NCBI GenBank assembly: GCA_002389675.1
Contig: DGQF01000010.1
Coordinates: forward strand, 140,795 to 204,794
Source: Gammaproteobacteria bacterium UBA4421
GTDB lineage: Bacteria > Pseudomonadota > Gammaproteobacteria > Pseudomonadales > Azotimanducaceae
Direction of reading: 5' to 3'
DNA: 64,000 nt
This document shows positions 59,664-64,000 of this stretch, in pieces. The translations under genes were made by a program, and so were the position numbers. A model generated the notes under the pieces. That model did not search any database. It was not told the DNA's origin and worked only from the letters and a program-made list of their open reading frames with translations. Position 1 is the stretch's first letter; the number at the start of each line of letters is the position of its first letter.

Positions 59664-60448
59664 CCCGCATCAAGCAATTTTTTTCCGAGAATCCGGAACG
59701 CAAGGCATTGGTGAGTTTTTTAACGGCGGGGGACCCTACGCCCCTGCATACAGTGCCAGCGATGCATGCTTTAGTAGAGGGTGGGGCTGATATTCTGGAA
59801 GTTGGTGTTCCGTTTTCGGACCCCGAAGCAGAAGGTCCTGCCATTCAGGCCGCAAATGAGCGGGCGTTAGCCAACGGTATGAGCCTAGCTAAGGTGCTTC
59901 AGCAGGTTGCACAGTTCCGGCTGGAAGACAGCCAAACGCCGGTCATTTTGATGGGATACCTCAATTCGGTGCTCGCGATGTCCGATTTTGCCGCGCGAGC
60001 CCAGCGTGCGGGGGTAGACGGTTTGATTATGGTTAATCTGCCGCCGGAGTCCGGCTCGAGCTTGAAAGAGCAGCTCGAACAGCACGATATTGACCTAATC
60101 TATTTAGTGGCACCCACAACCACCCACAAGCGGGCGCAGCTTATTCTCAATCAGGCCAGTGGATTTGTTTACTATGTTTCGCTCAAAGGCATAACCGGCG
60201 CAGGTCATCTGGATACGGGAGAGGTAGCGGAGCGTTTAGAAGTATTGAGATCCCAGACCGATTTGCCGATATGTGTTGGCTTTGGCATTAAAGACCCTGC
60301 CACCGCGAAACTGGTTGCACCGTTCGCTGATGGCGTAGTTGTCGGCAGCGCGTTGGTTAATCTGCTGTATGAGCATAAAGACAACCCGATTGCAGGCGCG
60401 CAGGCGCTGAAAGCAGCGGTTGCCGCTTTGCGCGCAAGTATTGATTGA
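59660..60448 (+). CDS. trpA: Tryptophan synthase alpha subunit, catalytic Asp60 position is Glu
   Basis: A 262-residue TIM-barrel subunit that cleaves indole-3-glycerol phosphate. The first catalytic acid (Glu49 in E. coli) is Glu47 here, in [11 protein letters not shown]. The second, Asp60 of E. coli in the D-P-x-A-D-G motif, reads Glu58 (FSDPEAEGP). The rest looks normal ([31 protein letters not shown]). Its stop overlaps the folC start as TTGA. Confidence 0.95.
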   Translation: MTRIKQFFSENPERKALVSFLTAGDPTPLHTVPAMHALVEGGADILEVGVPFSDPEAEGPAIQAANERALANGMSLAKVLQQVAQFRLEDSQTPVILMGYLNSVLAMSDFAARAQRAGVDGLIMVNLPPESGSSLKEQLEQHDIDLIYLVAPTTTHKRAQLILNQASGFVYYVSLKGITGAGHLDTGEVAERLEVLRSQTDLPICVGFGIKDPATAKLVAPFADGVVVGSALVNLLYEHKDNPIAGAQALKAAVAALRASID

Positions 60449-61704
60449 CCAAATTGATTAATTCGTTGCCACAGTGGTTAGATCACATATCGCAACAGCA
60501 TAAAGATGTGATAGATCTGGGATTGGATCGCATGTCGATTATGGTTAATCGGTTAGGCTTACAAAAACCCGCGTCCAAAATCATCACGGTTGCCGGTACC
60601 AATGGCAAGGGTTCGACAGCGGTGGCCTGTGAAGGGCTCTTGATGCTCAGCGGGGCCCGGGTGGGCACAACACTGTCCCCACATCTTTTTCGATTTAACG
60701 AGCGAATTCGACTTAACGGCATAGAGGTTGATAATGAGGTCTTATGCGCCGCATTCAGCGCTGTTGAAGCTGAACGTGGGGGAATCACCTTGACCTATTT
60801 TGAGTATTCCGCGTTGGTCGCTCTGTGGGTTTTCAAGCTCAATACATTGGACGTTGTTATTCTCGAAATAGGCCTCGGCGGACGGCTTGATGCGTTTAAC
60901 GTGATTGATGCTGATGTTGGAATCATCACCAGTATCGGGTTAGATCACCAAGATTTCCTCGGCGATAATCTAGAATCAATTGGCGCAGAGAAAGCTGGCA
61001 TATTAAGACTCGGGCAGCAGGTCGTGTTGGGGCCTGATCTCCCAAAAAGTGTGCATCAAAGGTGTGAAGAGCTACAAATTATGCCGCAAATCTACGGCGA
61101 AGTTTATGCCGCTCAAGCGGAAAGCGGGCACCATGGTTGGTGCTTCAAGCGCGGTTCATCGCGCTTGGTTGGTCATTTGCCTTGGGGACAATGTGCGCCT
61201 CAGAATTTAGTTCTGGCTTATTTAGCGGTGCAGACATTTCGTCCTGTTACGCCCGAGGATTTGAAGGCAGCAGCCGTGACGCTTAAATTACCCGGTCGAA
61301 TGCAAAGCATGAGTTTTGGTAGCAGAACGTGGATGCTGGATGTGGCGCATAACCCCGCCGGCGCAAAATTTCTGGTGGCTCAATTGAAACAGCGCAATGT
61401 TGCTCCCGCGCTTGTGGTGTGCGGCATGCTTGAAGGTAAAGATCCTACGGGCTTGTATGCTGAAATAGATGGCCAGTTTAGGGTGCCGTGGTTGTTGGTC
61501 AGCACTGCCGGTGAGAGGGCAACCTCGGGGCAAGCACTAAAGCAGGCCTTGGGGCCGGATCCTTCGATCTCGGTTTGTGATTGGAGTGTCATCCTCGGCG
61601 AAGTTTATTCGGCAACCAACGAGGGGGATGTTATCCTTGTGTTGGGTTCTTTTAATGTGGTTGAGCAAGCCAATCAAATTCTGTCTGTCATAGGACAAGG
61701 TTGA
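60445..61704 (+). CDS. folC: Bifunctional dihydrofolate synthase / folylpolyglutamate synthase
   Basis: A 419-residue ATP-dependent ligase that adds glutamates to folates. The P-loop is VAGTNGKGSTAVACEG and the substrate loop TLSPHLFRFNERIRLNG; EIGLGGRLDAFNV and DVAHNPAGAKFL complete the Mur-ligase fold. I chose TTG 60445, which overlaps the trpA stop; translation is then coupled. In most related genomes accD lies between trpA and folC; it is absent here. Confidence 0.93.
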   Translation: MTKLINSLPQWLDHISQQHKDVIDLGLDRMSIMVNRLGLQKPASKIITVAGTNGKGSTAVACEGLLMLSGARVGTTLSPHLFRFNERIRLNGIEVDNEVLCAAFSAVEAERGGITLTYFEYSALVALWVFKLNTLDVVILEIGLGGRLDAFNVIDADVGIITSIGLDHQDFLGDNLESIGAEKAGILRLGQQVVLGPDLPKSVHQRCEELQIMPQIYGEVYAAQAESGHHGWCFKRGSSRLVGHLPWGQCAPQNLVLAYLAVQTFRPVTPEDLKAAAVTLKLPGRMQSMSFGSRTWMLDVAHNPAGAKFLVAQLKQRNVAPALVVCGMLEGKDPTGLYAEIDGQFRVPWLLVSTAGERATSGQALKQALGPDPSISVCDWSVILGEVYSATNEGDVILVLGSFNVVEQANQILSVIGQG

Positions 61705-61753
61705 GCGGCGTAAACCCCGATGGGTCTATTGATGACAGCGCACTTGTAAATTG

Positions 61754-62287
61754 ATGAACGAACGCACGCGTTACCGCAGAACAGGTTTGATATTTTTCGC
61801 TGCACTAGCCGTGATATTTTTGCCAATGTTATTTGATGGTGCTGGCGTTGCTCTGCAGGAAACCCCACCCATGCCTCAAGCCAGTGTGAGCCCGCAAATT
61901 CTTGTTCCTGATTTCACAGAGGTCATCCCCAAATCAAGTATTGTTGAAGATGTGAGTGCGCTTCGAGAGGAAGTGGATGAGCAGGGCTTTAACGCTGAAA
62001 CAAACAGCTTATTCGGTGAGCCTGTGCTGTCGCCCGTTGCCGAGACAACCAAAATTTTTGCGGTACAAGTCGCCAGTTTTGCCGAACAAAATAATGCGCT
62101 GGCAACTCGAAAGCAATTACGTGATGAGGGTTATGAAGCGTTCATTTCCACGATAAAAAAGCAATCAAGGCCTTTTTACCGGGTTGCCATTGGACCGCTG
62201 TTAGCGCGCGCTGATGCCCTTTCAATACAGAGCAAAGTCGGGCGATTATTAGAGCTTGAACCCGCAATTGTGGCGATGACACCATGA
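61754..62287 (+). CDS. SPOR-domain membrane protein (DedD-like)
   Basis: A 177-residue inner-membrane protein with a short cytoplasmic start, one helix (GLIFFAALAVIFLPMLFDG) and a periplasmic linker. A C-terminal SPOR domain (FAVQVASFAEQNNALATRKQLRDEG, about 100-177) follows. SPOR domains bind denuded glycan at division septa. Position between folC and cvpA matches dedD of E. coli. ATG 61754 is used; the last codons overlap cvpA (ATGA). Confidence 0.9.
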   Translation: MNERTRYRRTGLIFFAALAVIFLPMLFDGAGVALQETPPMPQASVSPQILVPDFTEVIPKSSIVEDVSALREEVDEQGFNAETNSLFGEPVLSPVAETTKIFAVQVASFAEQNNALATRKQLRDEGYEAFISTIKKQSRPFYRVAIGPLLARADALSIQSKVGRLLELEPAIVAMTP

Positions 62288-62847
62288 TGGGATTTGCGGG
62301 TTTAGATGTCACGATTGCCTGCATAGTGTTATTGTCAGCGACGATTGGGCTGGTGCGCGGCTTGGTTAAAGAAGTTCTGTCCCTGATCGGTTGGATTATG
62401 GCTTTTGCAATTGCGGTTTACTTCTCTTCCACGGTTGTTGATTATCTCCCACGGGGGTGGGGCAGTGACGGAATCCGGTTGGCCATTGCATTTGTACTGT
62501 TGTTTATTGCCACGCTGATCGGTGCGGCCATTGTGCAATGGCTAATTGCCCAGCTGATTGAAACCACGGGCTTAACCGGTACCGACCGCTTTCTGGGTTT
62601 CATTTTTGGCAGCGCAAGAGGATTGTTAATCTGCCTGGTGCTGTTGATCGGTATGCGTGAGATTGTGCAGGATCGCCAGTGGTGGCAGGCGTCAATCTTG
62701 CAGAAGGAACTTCTGGCTTTCGAAGGCGAAGTGCGCGAGTTGTTGGGAGAGGCAAAGGATTTGATGGAAGATATGCCCAGTCCATTTTCGGCTAACCTTG
62801 ACTGGTATGTACCAGCTGAGACATTTGAACTTCAAGGACATTCTTAA
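62284..62847 (+). CDS. cvpA: CvpA-family membrane protein
   Basis: A 187-residue protein with four hydrophobic helices ([37 protein letters not shown] and two more) and a polar C-terminus. CvpA is known for a link to colicin V production and appears with purF in many gammaproteobacteria. Biochemical role unclear. It overlaps the SPOR gene by 4 bases and purF follows 2 bases after its stop. Confidence 0.93.
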   Translation: MMGFAGLDVTIACIVLLSATIGLVRGLVKEVLSLIGWIMAFAIAVYFSSTVVDYLPRGWGSDGIRLAIAFVLLFIATLIGAAIVQWLIAQLIETTGLTGTDRFLGFIFGSARGLLICLVLLIGMREIVQDRQWWQASILQKELLAFEGEVRELLGEAKDLMEDMPSPFSANLDWYVPAETFELQGHS

Positions 62848-62849
62848 GC

Positions 62850-64000
62850 ATGTGTGGAATTGTAGGTGTTCTGTCCCATAAGCCCGTAAATCAGGAAATA
62901 TACGACGCATTAACGGTACTGCAACATCGTGGTCAAGACGCAGCCGGGATGGTCACTAGTGACGGCGCCAGTTTGAATTTACGTAAAGGCAACGGGCTGG
63001 TGCGGGATGTTTTTCGGCAACAACATATGCAGCGTTTGTTGGGACGGGTCGGCATTGGTCACGTTCGCTACCCCACCGCGGGGTCTTCCAGTTCAGCTGA
63101 AGCGCAGCCTATGTATGTGAATTCTCCTTATGGAATTTCTCTTGCGCATAATGGCAACCTAACCAATGCAGACGAACTCAAGGCAGGACTGTTTGCTGAA
63201 GATCTTCGTCATATAAATACCAACAGTGATTCGGAAGTGCTGCTCAATGTACTGGCTCACGAATTACAGGGCCAACGTGCGCTACACCCTTCACCCTCGG
63301 AGCTGTTTGCGGCCGTGTCTGGCGTGCATGAGCGATGCCGCGGAGCTTATGCGGCGGTGGCGATGATCATTGGCACAGGCATTATCGGCTTCCGAGATCC
63401 TTTTGGCATAAGGCCGTTGGTTTTCGGACGGCGTGAGCATGAAACTGGCACGGATTACATGATCGCCTCAGAATCCGTGGCACTGGATCTATTAGGGTTT
63501 CAATTGATTGGTAGCGTTCGGCCCGGCGAAGCAATATTTATTTCTAATGAGGGCGAAATTCATCGTCAGGTATGTGCTAAACAAACAAAACTGGTGCCTT
63601 GTGTTTTTGAGCACGTCTATTTTGCGCGACCTGACTCGATAATGGATGACATTTCCGTCTACAAAAGTCGGTTGCGTATGGGCGAGTACTTGGCCTCACG
63701 AATTTTGGCTCATTACAGCCAAAACGAGCACGATATAGATGTTGTCATCCCGATCCCGGATACGGGCAGAACTGCGGCGCTTCCGCTGGCGCACCAGCTC
63801 AACGTAAAGTTTCGAGAAGGTTTTGTTAAGAATAGATATATTGGTCGCACGTTTATCATGCCTGGCCAGCAGGAACGCAAAAATTCTGTCAGACACAAAC
63901 TGAACGCAATTGAACTGGAATTCCGAGATAAAAACGTATTGTTGGTGGACGATTCCATTGTGCGTGGTACAACCACGCAGCAAATTATCCAGATGGCGCG
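62850..64000 (+). CDS. purF: Amidophosphoribosyltransferase, 5' part
   Basis: First enzyme of purine synthesis, transferring the amide of glutamine to PRPP. The frame begins [12 protein letters not shown], with Cys2 as the glutaminase nucleophile, and runs without stop to the window edge, giving about 383 residues. [22 protein letters not shown] and the PRPP-binding [13 protein letters not shown] are present. The end lies outside the window. Confidence 0.96.
   Translation, partial: MCGIVGVLSHKPVNQEIYDALTVLQHRGQDAAGMVTSDGASLNLRKGNGLVRDVFRQQHMQRLLGRVGIGHVRYPTAGSSSSAEAQPMYVNSPYGISLAHNGNLTNADELKAGLFAEDLRHINTNSDSEVLLNVLAHELQGQRALHPSPSELFAAVSGVHERCRGAYAAVAMIIGTGIIGFRDPFGIRPLVFGRREHETGTDYMIASESVALDLLGFQLIGSVRPGEAIFISNEGEIHRQVCAKQTKLVPCVFEHVYFARPDSIMDDISVYKSRLRMGEYLASRILAHYSQNEHDIDVVIPIPDTGRTAALPLAHQLNVKFREGFVKNRYIGRTFIMPGQQERKNSVRHKLNAIELEFRDKNVLLVDDSIVRGTTTQQIIQMA

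Overview
The window is a piece of a Gammaproteobacterium chromosome. I infer this from gene order: gltA divergent from sdhCDAB-sucAB-lpd-sucCD (the Pseudomonas-type layout, with lpd between sucB and sucC), leuCDB-asd-fimV-truA-trpF, and folC-SPOR-cvpA-purF. A tRNA-Ala beside gltX fits as well. The species cannot be named from this sequence. The mixture of housekeeping operons with flavin and CoA-dependent catabolic genes suggests a free-living, probably marine, heterotroph. I see no phage, insertion sequence, CRISPR array or rRNA.

Layout. 0-5.4 kb: the end of a retropepsin-like protease gene, then a three-gene operon for a 2-oxoacid:acceptor oxidoreductase (KorA/KorB type) with its own GltD-like flavoprotein carrying ferredoxin clusters. 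5.5-9.5 kb: a long-form GAPDH, gltX, tRNA-Ala(GGC) with a near-consensus promoter, a pterin carbinolamine dehydratase and a 2Fe-2S ferredoxin. 9.5-18.1 kb: an accessory metabolic block. It holds a 2OG-Fe(II) oxygenase on the minus strand, then a plus-strand run of a PPOX-type flavoprotein, an alpha/beta hydrolase with a Cys nucleophile, a nitroreductase, a cyclophilin, a VOC protein, an OYE/FadH-like reductase, a 3-hydroxyisobutyrate dehydrogenase-like enzyme and a CaiB/BaiF CoA-transferase. The substrate is unknown. 18.1-20.5 kb: a DecR-like Lrp/AsnC regulator divergent from a persulfide-dioxygenase-like MBL protein and a UPF0324 (YeiH-type) exporter, with dyads in the AT-rich gap.

20.5-32 kb contains the complete selenocysteine machinery, split in two: selD as a fusion to a FAD/NAD(P) oxidoreductase domain, and a minus-strand selA-selB-selC cluster. 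I identified selC (tRNA-Sec, anticodon TCA) by its secondary structure. Between the two parts lie a MetX-family acyltransferase, an LLM flavin/F420 enzyme, a GFA-family protein and a Baeyer-Villiger-type monooxygenase. A broken MORN-repeat gene sits between selC and selB. I found no selenoprotein in the window.

32-45 kb is the TCA-cycle block (gltA / sdhCDAB-sucAB-lpd-sucCD). 45-49 kb holds htpG behind a near-perfect sigma-32 promoter, then prmB and aroC. 49-64 kb holds a LysR regulator divergent from leuCDB, then asd, fimV, truA, trpFBA, folC, a SPOR protein, cvpA and the start of purF, which runs off the window. The gene accD, usually next to folC, is not here.

How the genes connect: the cell has two ways to oxidise 2-oxoglutarate, the NAD-linked SucAB/Lpd complex and the Kor enzyme. 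It has a Sec system whose clients lie elsewhere. It also has two groups of accessory oxidoreductases (10.6-18.1 kb and 24.1-27.8 kb) that look catabolic.
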